From: an uncultured Collinsella sp.
GTDB taxonomy: Bacteria > Actinomycetota > Coriobacteriia > Coriobacteriales > Coriobacteriaceae
Assembly (NCBI GenBank): GCA_900542155.1
Contig: UQMD01000006.1
Coordinates: forward strand, 26,257 to 90,256
Reading direction: 5' to 3'
Length of the DNA stretch: 64,000 nt
The position numbers and the translations under genes were made by a program. Positions 26,118 through 35,928 of the stretch are shown piece by piece (within the stretch, counting starts at the first letter, position 1; every line of letters starts with the position of its first letter). The notes beneath the pieces are model-generated. The model had not been told where the DNA came from, ran no database searches, and saw only the letters and a program-made list of their open reading frames with translations.

Positions 26118-26383
26118 GATTTGCCCCTGTCCGCGGCGACGTGCAACCGCCGACGGTCGCACGACCGAGTGTTTCAAAATTGAACGATATTGCTCACCAA
26201 ACACTATAGGACAGAGAGCGCCGTCCTGCGAGTATAGGTGTTGCCCCGCATCGCCATCCTGGCGGGGCGATAAGAGCTCTTCGGGACCTATCAACCTGCG
26301 GACAAGCCATACCCGCAAGAGCTCCTATCGCTCCACCGTGAGAATGCGCTCACCGGCAACCAGCACGCAAATAAGCTACTTCT

Positions 26384-27418
26384 CTACCAGATTCCCAGCA
26401 CGTGCTGCATTCCCAAACTCATGCACGCAATGCCAATCCAGCAGCAAAAGCCCAATGCGATGGGCTTGCCGCCCTTTTTGACCAGCTCGACGATATCGGT
26501 ATTAAAACCAATAGCCGCCATGGCCATCACGATAAAGAACTTCGAAAGCTCCTTGATGGGCGCCGTAATGGACGCGGGAAGCTGAAGCACCGTGGTGATT
26601 ACGCTCGCCAGCACAAAGAACAGCACAAACATGGGAAACGCGCGTTTAAGCGAGAACGTGCTTTTGGCGTCGCCGCCGGCCTTGCGCGCCAGATGCATCT
26701 GCCAGCATGCGAGAACCAACGTAATGGGAATAATGGCCAGCGTCCTGGTGAGCTTGACCACCGTGGCGCTCTCGAGCACATTGGCGCCGGGATGCATGCT
26801 GTCCCAAGCGCTCGCCGCAGCCGTTACGGACGAGGTGTCGTTGATGGCGGTACCGGCAAACAGGCCAAAGCCCTCGTTGGTCAGGCCGAGCATGCCGCCG
26901 AGCGTCGGAAACACGAGCGCCGCGATAACGTTAAACAGGAAGATGACCGAAATAGCCTGGGCAATCTCGCGATCGTCGGCATCGATGACGGGCGCGGTCG
27001 CGGCGATGGCAGAACCGCCGCAAATCGATGAACCCACACCCACAAGCGTCGCGATCTTGCCCGGCACGTTCATAACGCGGCAGAGTACGAAGGCGATGAC
27101 AAGCGAGGTCGAAATCGTCGCCACGATAATCGGCAGCGACTGAGCGCCTTTGGACAGAATCTGCGAGAGGTTCATGCCAAAGCCAAGCAGGATTACCGCG
27201 TACTGCAAGACTTTTTTGGACGTATAGGTGACGCCGGCGGCGAGCTGTTCGCGACGATTCTTGGGAAAGACGAGCGCCAGGACCATGCCAAAGAGGATGG
27301 CGAATACCGGACCGCCGACCACCTCAATTTGTTTGCCGAGCAACGCCGCGGGAATGGCGATGATCAGGCAGAACAAAACGCCTTTCCAGCGCTCGCGTAC
27401 GATATTTGCCAGTTGCAT
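26384..27418 (-). CDS. YeiH/YadS family putative sulfate/sulfite exporter
   Basis: 344 residues with about ten hydrophobic helices, starting MQLANIVRERWKG after AAGGAATCC. It has the UPF0324 hallmarks: VILLGFGMNL, VGVGSSICGGSAIAA, GLFAGTAINDTSSVTAAA and a C-terminal FNTDI region. The family has been linked to export of sulfate, sulfite or related anions, but no substrate is proven for this subgroup. It is divergent from a GntR regulator at 27582 and followed by the degenerate sigma-54-like regulator, so either may control it. Confidence 0.9.
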   Translation of the reverse strand: MQLANIVRERWKGVLFCLIIAIPAALLGKQIEVVGGPVFAILFGMVLALVFPKNRREQLAAGVTYTSKKVLQYAVILLGFGMNLSQILSKGAQSLPIIVATISTSLVIAFVLCRVMNVPGKIATLVGVGSSICGGSAIAATAPVIDADDREIAQAISVIFLFNVIAALVFPTLGGMLGLTNEGFGLFAGTAINDTSSVTAAASAWDSMHPGANVLESATVVKLTRTLAIIPITLVLACWQMHLARKAGGDAKSTFSLKRAFPMFVLFFVLASVITTVLQLPASITAPIKELSKFFIVMAMAAIGFNTDIVELVKKGGKPIALGFCCWIGIACMSLGMQHVLGIW

Positions 27419-27581
27419 ATGGGATTCCTTCTTTCTATTTCACGTTTGCGACGGCTTATGATACGGCAACATTGAGCGCAGCCTTGCGCAAACACAGACT
27501 AAGATGCCGCAATAGTTCTTGGGCAACAGCCGAATTACCCACCGCGGAGAGCTGATTCGCGGCATAATTAACAACTGACAT

Positions 27582-28313
27582 ATGAGTTTGATAGAACAGT
27601 TGCGAGGCGCTATGGAAGAATCGATGCACGTCGGCGAGCAGGAAACGAGCCTACAGGACCAGTCCTACCACACCATTCGACGCAAAATCGTCTACCTGGA
27701 CTACAAGCCGGGCGAAAAGCTGGGCGTCAAGCAACTTTGCGACGACCTGGATATGGGGCGCACGCCCGTGCGCGAGGCTTTGGTTCGCTTGGCGCAGGAA
27801 GGCCTGGTGCGCACCGTGCCCCAGAGCGGCACCTACGTCTCACCCATCAACCTCACCCTTGCCGAGAGTGCCTGCTACATCCGCGAACATCTGGAAAAGC
27901 AGGTGATTGTGGAGTGCTGTGCGCGAGCCACGTCGGCCGGCATCGAGCAGCTCGACCGCGCCATCGTGCTGCAGGAAAAAGCCATGGCCGAAGAGGATCG
28001 CATCGGCTTCTTTTTGAGCGACAACCTCATGCATCACATGATTTTTAGCATCGCATGTCGCAGCACCGTTTGGTCGTGGCTCGAAGAGACCAATGCCGAC
28101 CTGGAGCGCTTCCGCTGGCTGCGCGCCGCCACGCAGAGGCTCGACAATCAGGAGATTGTTAACGAGCACAAGAAAATCCGCCGCGCTATCGCCGGTCGCG
28201 ACCCCATCGAGGCGAGCTTTTTGGTCAGCAAGCACCTGCATATGATGTTCCGCAACCAGACCGAGGTCCTGGACCAATATCCCAAGTACTTCGAGACCAG
28301 CAAGCTCCGCTAA
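27582..28313 (+). CDS. GntR family regulator (FCD type)
   Basis: 243 residues. The N-terminal winged helix (KQLCDDLDMGRTPVREALVRLAQEGLV) and the C-terminal all-helical FCD domain with metal-binding His residues (LMHHMIF, VSKHLHMM) define the FadR/VanR group. The first ATG (27582) has no ribosome site and lies 14 bases after CATAAT, so a leaderless mRNA is possible. ATG 27612 with GAGG before it is the alternative. It is divergent from the YeiH-like exporter and may repress it. The stop codon abuts a dispersed 50-bp repeat. Confidence 0.88.
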   Translation: MSLIEQLRGAMEESMHVGEQETSLQDQSYHTIRRKIVYLDYKPGEKLGVKQLCDDLDMGRTPVREALVRLAQEGLVRTVPQSGTYVSPINLTLAESACYIREHLEKQVIVECCARATSAGIEQLDRAIVLQEKAMAEEDRIGFFLSDNLMHHMIFSIACRSTVWSWLEETNADLERFRWLRAATQRLDNQEIVNEHKKIRRAIAGRDPIEASFLVSKHLHMMFRNQTEVLDQYPKYFETSKLR

Positions 28314-28362
28314 CCTGCCAAAAAGGGACAGGTTTATTTTGGCAGGTTTTATCTGGGCAAAT
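28313..28362 (+). repeat. Dispersed 50-bp GGGACAG-loop repeat, copy 1
   Basis: Begins at the GntR stop codon. A CCTGCCAAAA/TTTTGGCAGG stem encloses AGGGACAGGTTTA, followed by TTTTATCTGGGCAAATG. Other copies are at 35327, 35800 and (inverted) 30649. Confidence 0.85.
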
Positions 28363-28367
28363 GCAAC

Positions 28368-28405
28368 AAGGCCCGACTCCGCCACAACGGAGCCGGGCCC
28401 TTCTT
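28368..28405 (+). terminator. Terminator of the GntR gene
   Basis: AAGGCCCGACTCCG pairs with CGGAGCCGGGCCCTT, followed by TTCTT. Confidence 0.75.
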
Positions 28406-28567
28406 GTTAGCGCGTTTCGACAACGGAGCACCTGATGTCAGTCACCAACAGCGAGCGAGCCGCATTTGCGCCAAGGTGACGTGAAATGAGAGGGCACTGA
28501 CCTTCTGGTCGCGCCCTCGAAATTGAACGTCAGATTGGCGTGGATGCGGCTCGCGCAGCGTCGAGCA

Positions 28568-28595
28568 GTTCCGGCGTTTGGTAAAACGCCGGAAC
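28568..28595 (-). terminator. Hairpin after glmS
   Basis: GTTCCGGCGTTT pairs with AAAACGCCGGAAC within six bases of the glmS stop. The U tract is poor. Confidence 0.5.
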
Positions 28596-28600
28596 AACAA

Positions 28601-30448
<1,848 letters not shown>

Positions 30449-30523
30449 AGGATAAATCCCTTCGTTCGCGTGACTGCAAGACGTCCACGCACAGGGGGCG
30501 CTGAGACGTATAACGTTCGAGTA

Positions 30524-30529
30524 TTGTAC
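30524..30529 (-). promoter_or_regulatory. Candidate -10 of glmS
   Basis: TACAAT on the minus strand, about 75 bases before the start codon and 30 bases downstream of the palindromic site. Confidence 0.4.
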
Positions 30530-30550
30530 TCACGCAAGCGCAAGCTGATA

Positions 30551-30582
30551 TACCAGAAGTGGTATCTCAACTTAGATACCAC
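30551..30582. promoter_or_regulatory. Palindromic operator upstream of glmS
   Basis: GTGGTATCT-N6-AGATACCAC (30559-30582) is a perfect 9+9 palindrome. It overlaps a second inverted pair TACCA/TGGTA (30551-30564), giving three TGGTA-type half-sites. The pattern resembles GntR/HutC-family operators such as those of amino-sugar regulators. No such regulator is adjacent. Confidence 0.5.
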
Positions 30583-30598
30583 CCGATGCACACATGCC

Positions 30599-30641
30599 CA
30601 AACCACCACGATGGGGACAGGCACCTTTGTGGTGGTTTGGG
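30599..30641. repeat. Hairpin with GGGGACAG loop
   Basis: CAAACCACCA pairs with TGGTGGTTTG. The loop carries GGGGACAGGCACCTTT, the same layout as the 50-bp dispersed repeat next to it. Confidence 0.7.
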
Positions 30642-30648
30642 CTCCAGC

Positions 30649-30700
30649 GTTTGCCCAGATAAAACCTACCAAAATAAACCTGTCCCTAATTGGCAGGTTT
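30649..30700 (-). repeat. Dispersed GGGACAG-loop repeat, copy 4 (inverted)
   Basis: Reverse-complement match to the copies at 28313, 35327 and 35800, with a few changes (GGTAGG for GGCAGG, AATTAGGG). Its edge contributes to the TTGACA box of the next gene. Confidence 0.8.
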
Positions 30701-30730
30701 TGACACCCTAGGGGCGGGCGATGCTACAAT
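30700..30730 (+). promoter_or_regulatory. Promoter of the LacI-family gene at 30766
   Basis: TTGACA (30700-30705) and TACAAT (30725-30730), with a long 19-base spacer. Confidence 0.5.
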
Positions 30731-30765
30731 CTGGCTTGTACTTGAAACGCATCAAAGGGGCCGCT

Positions 30766-31899
30766 ATGGCAAAGGTAAAAATCAGCGATGTCGCGCGCGA
30801 GGCGGGAGTCTCGCTGGGCACGGTTTCCAACGCGCTCAACCATCCCGAAAAGCTGCGCCCCGAGACCCTCAAACTTATCAACGAAACCATCAATCGACTG
30901 GGCTACCTGCCCAACCAAAGCGCCCGTCAGCTCGCAGGCGGCGCCACCAAGTCCTTTGGCCTAGTCCTCCCCCGCCTCGACCACGGCTTCTCGCTCCAAA
31001 TTGCCAGCGGCGCCCACAACGAGGCCCGCAAGCACGGCTACGATTTACTCATCGCCAATGCCGATAACGACGATATTCTCGAGGATCATTACCTGCGCTA
31101 TTTTATGGGCACGCAGATGTCCGGCGTCATGGTTCAGCCCATGGCGTCTCCCGACTGGCACCCCGCCATGACCAAGATGCCCGTGCCGATCGTCCATCTG
31201 GACATCCACTGTTCCGAACCCGGTTACTACGTGGCCGCCGACAACGAGGCGCAGGGGCGCATTATCGCCGAGCTCGCCGTTGCCCGTGGCGCACGCCATA
31301 TCACCGTTGTGGGTCGAGCAGCATTCATGCAGCTCACTCTGCGCGTACTTGGCATCCACAAGGCCCTTGCCCTGCACCCCGATATCAAGATCGAAGTCAT
31401 CGACGCCGGCGAATGGAATACCGCTGCCGACGGCTACAGCATCGGCGCCCAGATTGCCGAGCGCTCCGGCGACGAGCGCCCCGATTTTGTCATCGGCCTG
31501 ACCGACGTACTGGCGTCGGGCGTTATCTCGGCGCTGATAGACAAAGGCATCTCCGTCCCCGAGCAGGTCCGCGTGGCCGGCTGCGACGGCAACCCGCTCG
31601 CCTGGAGCGGGTCGGTCCCACTCACCACGGTGGCACCCCCAGGCTACGAGATTGGCCGCAAGGGCATTCAATTGCTCATGGAGCAAATCGAAAACAAAGC
31701 CCCGGCGAAGACAAAGCATGTCCGCATCGGCTCTGCCGCGCGCACCGTCACCGCGGTCACGGCCATCGAGGACATCAACCGTCAGGAAATCGTGCGCCCC
31801 TTCTTGCTCGAACGTGTGAGCACCCAAAAGGCCGAGCAGCACCCGACGGGCCCATCCGCGGCCCCAATAACCGACATCAACCTGGGCGCCTACCTGTAA
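30766..31899 (+). CDS. LacI family transcriptional regulator
   Basis: 377 residues, starting MAKVKISDVAREAGVSLG after AAGGGG. It has the N-terminal LacI helix-turn-helix with hinge helix (NQSARQLAGG), then a periplasmic-binding-protein-like effector domain (FGLVLPRLDHGF... through VAGCDGNPLAW). The C-terminus extends ~40 residues past the usual end. It is monocistronic with its own terminator and no adjacent sugar genes, so its regulon and ligand are unknown. It might act elsewhere in the genome. Confidence 0.92.
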   Translation: MAKVKISDVAREAGVSLGTVSNALNHPEKLRPETLKLINETINRLGYLPNQSARQLAGGATKSFGLVLPRLDHGFSLQIASGAHNEARKHGYDLLIANADNDDILEDHYLRYFMGTQMSGVMVQPMASPDWHPAMTKMPVPIVHLDIHCSEPGYYVAADNEAQGRIIAELAVARGARHITVVGRAAFMQLTLRVLGIHKALALHPDIKIEVIDAGEWNTAADGYSIGAQIAERSGDERPDFVIGLTDVLASGVISALIDKGISVPEQVRVAGCDGNPLAWSGSVPLTTVAPPGYEIGRKGIQLLMEQIENKAPAKTKHVRIGSAARTVTAVTAIEDINRQEIVRPFLLERVSTQKAEQHPTGPSAAPITDINLGAYL

Positions 31900-31900
31900 C

Positions 31901-31940
31901 AAAAAACGCCGCAACGGGAACAGTCCCGCTGCGGCGTTTT
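31901..31940 (+). terminator. Terminator of the LacI-family gene
   Basis: AAAACGCCGCAACGGGA pairs with TCCCGCTGCGGCGTTTT, with A and T runs at either end. Confidence 0.85.
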
Positions 31941-31979
31941 GCTGGCCCCATGTTCCCTCCCCGTTTAGCCGGACCTGCG

Positions 31980-32112
31980 GCTACGGATATTTATGGAATG
32001 TAATCCATTTTTCATTAACTTTTTTGTTAAAATAGATTCAATTCCATATTTTTAGATATTTCCTATAAGTATTGATTTTGCTCCAGTTTTTTCTCGCCAA
32101 GAAAGGGGTTTC
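31980..32112 (+). promoter_or_regulatory. AT-rich upstream region of the DUF4143 ATPase gene
   Basis: Markedly AT-rich compared with the rest of the window, with several TTAAAATA- and TATTTTT-like stretches that could serve as -10 boxes. The composition suggests foreign origin of the gene. Confidence 0.4.
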
Positions 32113-33318
32113 ATGAATCTGATTGATCGCAAACAGTACCTCGACTGGCTCATTTCGTGGAAAGACTCGCACGTCATCAAGGTCGTTTCGGGCGTGCGAA
32201 GGTCCGGCAAATCAAAGCTATTCGAAATCTACCGTAGCTACCTGCGCGATCATGGAATCACAGGCGACCAGGTTATATCCCTCAACTTTGAAGACCTGGA
32301 GTTCGAGTCGCTTACGTCGTATAGAACACTCTACGACTACATTTCCGCCAGACTCGTCCCCGATAAGATGAACTACGTTTTTCTGGACGAGATACAGCAC
32401 GTCGAGCATTTCGAAAAAGCCGTCGACAGTCTTTTTATCAAGGACAATGTCGACCTCTACATAACCGGTTCCAACGCTTATCTGCTCTCGAGCGAGCTGG
32501 CAACTTTGCTCTCCGGCCGCTACGTAGAGCTCAAGATACTGCCCCTATCCTTTAAAGAGTTTTGCTCGGCAAAAACCAATGACGGAAAGGCTCCCGCGCA
32601 GTTGTTTGACGAGTACATCACCCGGGGCTCTTTTCCCTTTATCGCCGAGACGGGTATTCAGGGACCCCAGGCGCGCGATTATCTTATGAGCCTCTACGAT
32701 ACCATCGTCATACGCGACGTTATCGAACGCCTGAAGGTCTCGGACGTCCCGACCCTGCGCGATATCACCAAGTTCCTACTCCATAGCATTGGAAACCGGA
32801 TCTCGATTAAAAAAATCTCCGACACGCTCTCGTCCAACGGCAACAAAACCGACCAGAAAACCGTAGCCAAGTACCTCAAAGGCTTAACAGACAGCCTTGT
32901 GTTGTACTTTGCTCCGCGCTATAACGTGCGCGGTCGGCAGCTTCTTTCAACAAACGGCAAATACTACGCCGTTGACCTTGGACTTAGAGGCGCTCTCGTC
33001 AAAACCCAAAGCAGCGATATCGGTCATATCCTCGAAAATGTTGTTTATCTCGAGCTCCTACGCCGTGGATACGACGTCTACGTGGGCGATATCGACGGCG
33101 GGGAAATCGATTTTGTTGCCCTAAAGTCAGACGAGACAGCCTATTTTCAGGTTTCAGCCACAACGCTCGACGAAACTACCCTCAATCGAGAGTTGGCCCC
33201 CTTTAAGAAAGTCCGAGACAACTACCCCAAGACGCTTCTTACGCTCGACACGCTGTTTGCGGACGCGAACTACGAAGGAGTCCGCAAGCGCAACGTGATC
33301 GACTGGCTCCTGGAATAA
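32113..33318 (+). CDS. AAA ATPase with DUF4143 domain
   Basis: 401 residues, starting after AAAGGGG. The AAA_14 domain has Walker A SGVRRSGKSK (~27-36), Walker B YVFLDEIQHV and sensor ITGSNAYLLSS. The C-terminal DUF4143 region (~200-340) resembles PD-(D/E)XK nucleases, with a GEIDFVALK-type motif. Such proteins are common, scattered and often mobile in gut bacteria; a role in toxin-antitoxin-like or defence functions is suspected but not established. The AT-rich promoter and fewer GC-ending codons suggest lateral transfer. It stands alone. Confidence 0.88.
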   Translation: MNLIDRKQYLDWLISWKDSHVIKVVSGVRRSGKSKLFEIYRSYLRDHGITGDQVISLNFEDLEFESLTSYRTLYDYISARLVPDKMNYVFLDEIQHVEHFEKAVDSLFIKDNVDLYITGSNAYLLSSELATLLSGRYVELKILPLSFKEFCSAKTNDGKAPAQLFDEYITRGSFPFIAETGIQGPQARDYLMSLYDTIVIRDVIERLKVSDVPTLRDITKFLLHSIGNRISIKKISDTLSSNGNKTDQKTVAKYLKGLTDSLVLYFAPRYNVRGRQLLSTNGKYYAVDLGLRGALVKTQSSDIGHILENVVYLELLRRGYDVYVGDIDGGEIDFVALKSDETAYFQVSATTLDETTLNRELAPFKKVRDNYPKTLLTLDTLFADANYEGVRKRNVIDWLLE

Positions 33319-33385
33319 CTTGTAGCGTCATAACCCTCCGCCAGCTCCTTACCAAGGCCGCAGCCCCAGTCGCTTAAAGCACAAT

Positions 33386-33432
33386 GCCCCTCTTATCGGC
33401 CAAAACAGCAATCTTGGCGTGATAAGAGGGGC
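33386..33432. terminator. Hairpin between convergent ATPase and phosphatase genes
   Basis: GCCCCTCTTATC pairs perfectly with GATAAGAGGGGC, and an inner GCCAA/TTGGC extends it. No clear U run. Confidence 0.6.
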
Positions 33433-33519
33433 TGACTGCGTCAGCGCCTCCACGCAGGCGCCGTTACCGTCACCGTCCTGCGGGATCGGGCGCGGGGCAT
33501 GGCGACTCGCGTGCAAACG

Positions 33520-34170
33520 CTAGCGCACGGTCTTGACCGCCGCCGTCAGATCGAACAGCGTATCGAGCACGGCCTCGCAGCCATCCACCACGTCCTGCGG
33601 CAGCGGCACGATATCGGGAACGGCAAACACGTGGCAACCGGCCGTGATGCCCGAGACGCAACCGTTGCGCGAATCCTCGACCACGGCGCACTCCTCGGGG
33701 GCAAAGCCCGTGCGCTCGCAGGCGAGCAGGTACATCTCGGGGTCGGGCTTGCCGTGCACGACGTCCTCGCCGCAGGTCACCGTTTCAAACTTGTCAAAGA
33801 GACCGACCATTTTGAGGTTGCGCTCGGCCGTGACGTGACGCGACGACGTCGCAAGACCCACGTGATAGCCCGCAGCCAGCAGCCCGTCGAGGCACTCGGC
33901 GGCACCGTCCTTAAGCTCCAGATCGGTCTTGACCATCTCGTCGCGAATCTCCTTGTGACGACGATAGATCGCCTCGGTGGTCTCATGGCTGCCGTAATGC
34001 TTATCAAGGATGTCCATAACATCGGGCAGCGTGCGGCCGATAAACTGATGGATCAGCGCATCATCAATCGCGAATCCCAGCTCGGCCGCGCCCGCCTTCC
34101 ACGCCTTGATACCCAAACGCTCGGTATCGACCAGCGTTCCGTCCATGTCGAAAATAACGGCCTTGATCAT
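33520..34170 (-). CDS. HAD superfamily hydrolase (beta-phosphoglucomutase-like)
   Basis: 216 residues, starting MIKAVIFDMDGTLVDTE after GGGGGACC. HAD motifs I (DMDGT), II (LATSSR), III (HGKPDPEMY) and IV (VVEDSRNG) are present. A small helical cap lies between motifs I and II, placing it in subfamily IA. It would hydrolyse or transfer phosphate on a small sugar phosphate or similar metabolite in the cytoplasm. No context gene reveals the substrate. The divergent larE gene starts 173 bases away. Confidence 0.9.
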   Translation of the reverse strand: MIKAVIFDMDGTLVDTERLGIKAWKAGAAELGFAIDDALIHQFIGRTLPDVMDILDKHYGSHETTEAIYRRHKEIRDEMVKTDLELKDGAAECLDGLLAAGYHVGLATSSRHVTAERNLKMVGLFDKFETVTCGEDVVHGKPDPEMYLLACERTGFAPEECAVVEDSRNGCVSGITAGCHVFAVPDIVPLPQDVVDGCEAVLDTLFDLTAAVKTVR

Positions 34171-34281
34171 ATCGGTCCCCCATCGCTTCGCGCTGCTGTA
34201 CTCCCGCAACTTTACCGCACCTGTAAACTTGTATATAACGTATATAGCATATTGCACTTTCGTTACATAGATAGAAGTCTT

Positions 34282-34309
34282 ATGACAAGCGGCTCGGTAG
34301 GATTATAGT
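34282..34309 (+). promoter_or_regulatory. Promoter of larE
   Basis: ATGACA (34282-34287) and TATAGT (34304-34309), with a 16-base spacer. A CTCGGT...ACCGAG inverted pair flanks the -10 and could be an operator. Confidence 0.5.
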
Positions 34310-34343
34310 TTTCGACCGAGTACTCAACGGCAAGGATCGATTC

Positions 34344-35222
34344 ATGCTTTCAGACACCACCGCACCTGCAGAGGGGCTTCAGGACAAACTCACAGCGCTC
34401 GAGCAGCTGCTTTTGGCATACGGACGCGTCGCCATCGGCTTTTCCGGTGGCGTCGACAGCAGCTTTTTGGCCGCGGTCTGCGCCCGCATCATGCCCGCCA
34501 GCACGCTTCTCGTTCACCTCACCACGCCGCTCATCGGCACGCCCGAGCAGGCTTCGTTTGAGCGGGCGGTTGACGGGCAGGCCGATGAGGGGCCGCATTT
34601 CAAGCTCCCCGTGCTCAACCTCTCGGTCGATCAGCTGCAGCTCCCCCAGGTAGCCTGCAACGACGCCGACCGCTGCTACCACTGCAAGCGCGCCGGCTTT
34701 ACCGCCATCGTCAACCACGCCAGGTCGCTCGGCTTTCCCACCGTCATCGATGGCAGCAATGCAGGCGATCGCGGTGACTACCGCCCCGGCATGCGTGCGG
34801 CAGAAGAGCTCGGCGTACGCTCCCCTCTTATGGAGGTCGGCTTTACCAAGGACGAAGAGCGCGAGTTGCTGCGTGCATGGGGCTACCCCGTTTGGAACCT
34901 GCCGGCGGGAGCCTGTCTTGCCACGCGCGTCCCCACGGGCGAGAAGCTTACGCGCGAGAAGGTCGATGTAATCCGCGCCTGCGAGGATTACCTGCACGAT
35001 CTTGACCTGGCACAGGTACGCGCGCGCCTGATCGGCGGCTGCATGCATATCGAGGCCGCGCCGGCAGACGTCGCCAAGATCGCCGCCCTCGGCAGTACCG
35101 CGGTCAACGACGAGGGCAAGGCCCCGCTTCCCGCCGCCATCGAGTCCGCGCTACACGAGCTGGGCTGCGGTCACATCTCCCCCGAGGTCACTCCTTACAT
35201 CCACGGCAACATGAACCTGTAG
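34344..35222 (+). CDS. larE: ATP-dependent sacrificial sulfur transferase LarE family
   Basis: 292 residues. The PP-loop GFSGGVDSS (~32-40) binds ATP. RCYHCK and the PAGACLATRV segment supply the cysteine that donates sulfur in LarE. The enzyme adenylates and sulfurates the pyridinium dicarboxylate precursor of the nickel-pincer cofactor (NPN) of lactate racemase and related enzymes. larB, larC and larA are not in the window, so partners would lie elsewhere. The start follows GGCAAGGATCG. Confidence in the family is high; the cofactor role is inferred. Confidence 0.9.
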   Translation: MLSDTTAPAEGLQDKLTALEQLLLAYGRVAIGFSGGVDSSFLAAVCARIMPASTLLVHLTTPLIGTPEQASFERAVDGQADEGPHFKLPVLNLSVDQLQLPQVACNDADRCYHCKRAGFTAIVNHARSLGFPTVIDGSNAGDRGDYRPGMRAAEELGVRSPLMEVGFTKDEERELLRAWGYPVWNLPAGACLATRVPTGEKLTREKVDVIRACEDYLHDLDLAQVRARLIGGCMHIEAAPADVAKIAALGSTAVNDEGKAPLPAAIESALHELGCGHISPEVTPYIHGNMNL

Positions 35223-35233
35223 CGCATCCCGAT

Positions 35234-35302
35234 AAGTTGCGGTGGAATAGTTCCTGTCTTACGGCTTATCGGACCCAAACAGGAACTATTCCACCGCAAC
35301 TT
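35234..35302. repeat. Perfect 24-bp inverted repeat
   Basis: Arms 35234-35257 and 35279-35302 with a 21-base loop; the core is GGTGGAATAGTTCC. The motif AAGTTGCGGTG recurs at 35773-35783. Confidence 0.9.
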
Positions 35303-35326
35303 CGTTTGATGGGCATTGACCCGCAG

Positions 35327-35376
35327 ACCTGCCAAAAAGGGACAGGTTTATTTTGGCAGGTTTTATCTGGGGAAAT
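35327..35376 (+). repeat. Dispersed GGGACAG-loop repeat, copy 2
   Basis: Nearly identical to copy 1 at 28313; ends ATCTGGGGAAATG. Confidence 0.85.
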
Positions 35377-35446
35377 GTCGCAAGACAACTGCCTCTCTAG
35401 CACCCCTCTAACTTCGAGAGGCACTTGAGAGGCGTCTCGGCCGCAC

Positions 35447-35731
35447 CTACTTTTTCCGATAGCGGCGGTTACAGCTCGTCGATGAACCCATTACTTCAAT
35501 GAGTCCTTTATCCGCCATTTTTGGCAGATGGTAACGGACGGACGAAAACTGGCATTCCGTCTCTCTAAACAAGGTGCTTATCTCTCTAACTTTAGAGAGA
35601 TAAGCACCTTGTTTAGAGAGACATTTAGAGAGATGTATCGAATTCACTGCTAGATAGCCTAAGGCCATCTCTCTAACCGAGCTTCCCATTAGAGAGACAT
35701 TTAGAGAGACGAGCGTAATCTCTCTAACCAT
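35447..35731 (-). pseudogene. Remnant of a Fic- or AlbA-like protein C-terminus (winged helix)
   Basis: A 94-codon frame without a good ribosome site. Its C-terminal part (SSVRYHLPKMADKGLIEVMG) looks like the winged helix that ends many Fic and AlbA_2/divergent-AAA proteins. The preceding LVSLNVSLM and LSKCLSK segments resemble the VTLNVTLN spacer repeats of those proteins. The catalytic part is missing, so I call it a remnant. The identification is by motif resemblance only. Confidence 0.4.
35559..35622. repeat. 64-bp palindrome with 31-bp perfect arms
   Basis: Arms 35559-35589 and 35592-35622 with a two-base loop, built from TCTCTCTAA/TTAGAGAGA units. More TTAGAGAGA units occur at about 35623-35740. 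Confidence 0.9.
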
Positions 35732-35799
35732 GGGCGCCGCTCATTAAAGCGTACACATCCCAACCGCACCCTAAGTTGCGGTGAAACGGCTCCCGTTTT

Positions 35800-35849
35800 A
35801 CCTACCAAAAAGGGACAGGTTTATTTTGGCAGGTTTTATCTGGGGAAAC
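35800..35849 (+). repeat. Dispersed GGGACAG-loop repeat, copy 3
   Basis: Matches copies 1 and 2 with CCTACC in the left arm. It lies directly before a terminator-type hairpin, as do copies 1 and 2. Confidence 0.85.
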
Positions 35850-35856
35850 GCAGACA

Positions 35857-35890
35857 GGGCCGCGACGCCTATAGCGTCGCGGCCCTTTTC
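35857..35890. terminator. Terminator at the end of the PTS/transketolase operon
   Basis: GGGCCGCGACGC pairs perfectly with GCGTCGCGGCCC. The T run is on the plus strand; it can serve the minus-strand operon ending at 35929. Confidence 0.65.
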
Positions 35891-35928
35891 CTTGGAGAAG
35901 GATCGATTAATGGAACGGAGAGCCCGTT

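Larger units (their letters stand above)
35223..35928. other. Repeat-dense intergenic region
   Basis: About 700 bases holding a 24-bp inverted repeat, two copies of the 50-bp dispersed repeat, a 64-bp near-perfect palindrome with clustered TCTCTCTAA motifs, a gene remnant and a terminator. No intact gene is evident. Confidence 0.7.

Noticed and set aside
30449..30600. glmS ribozyme upstream of glmS
   Set aside because: No recognisable ribozyme core; the region is explained by a palindromic site and promoter.
35559..35740. CRISPR-like array from repeated TTAGAGAGA units
   Set aside because: Units are too short, in both orientations, irregularly spaced and without cas genes.
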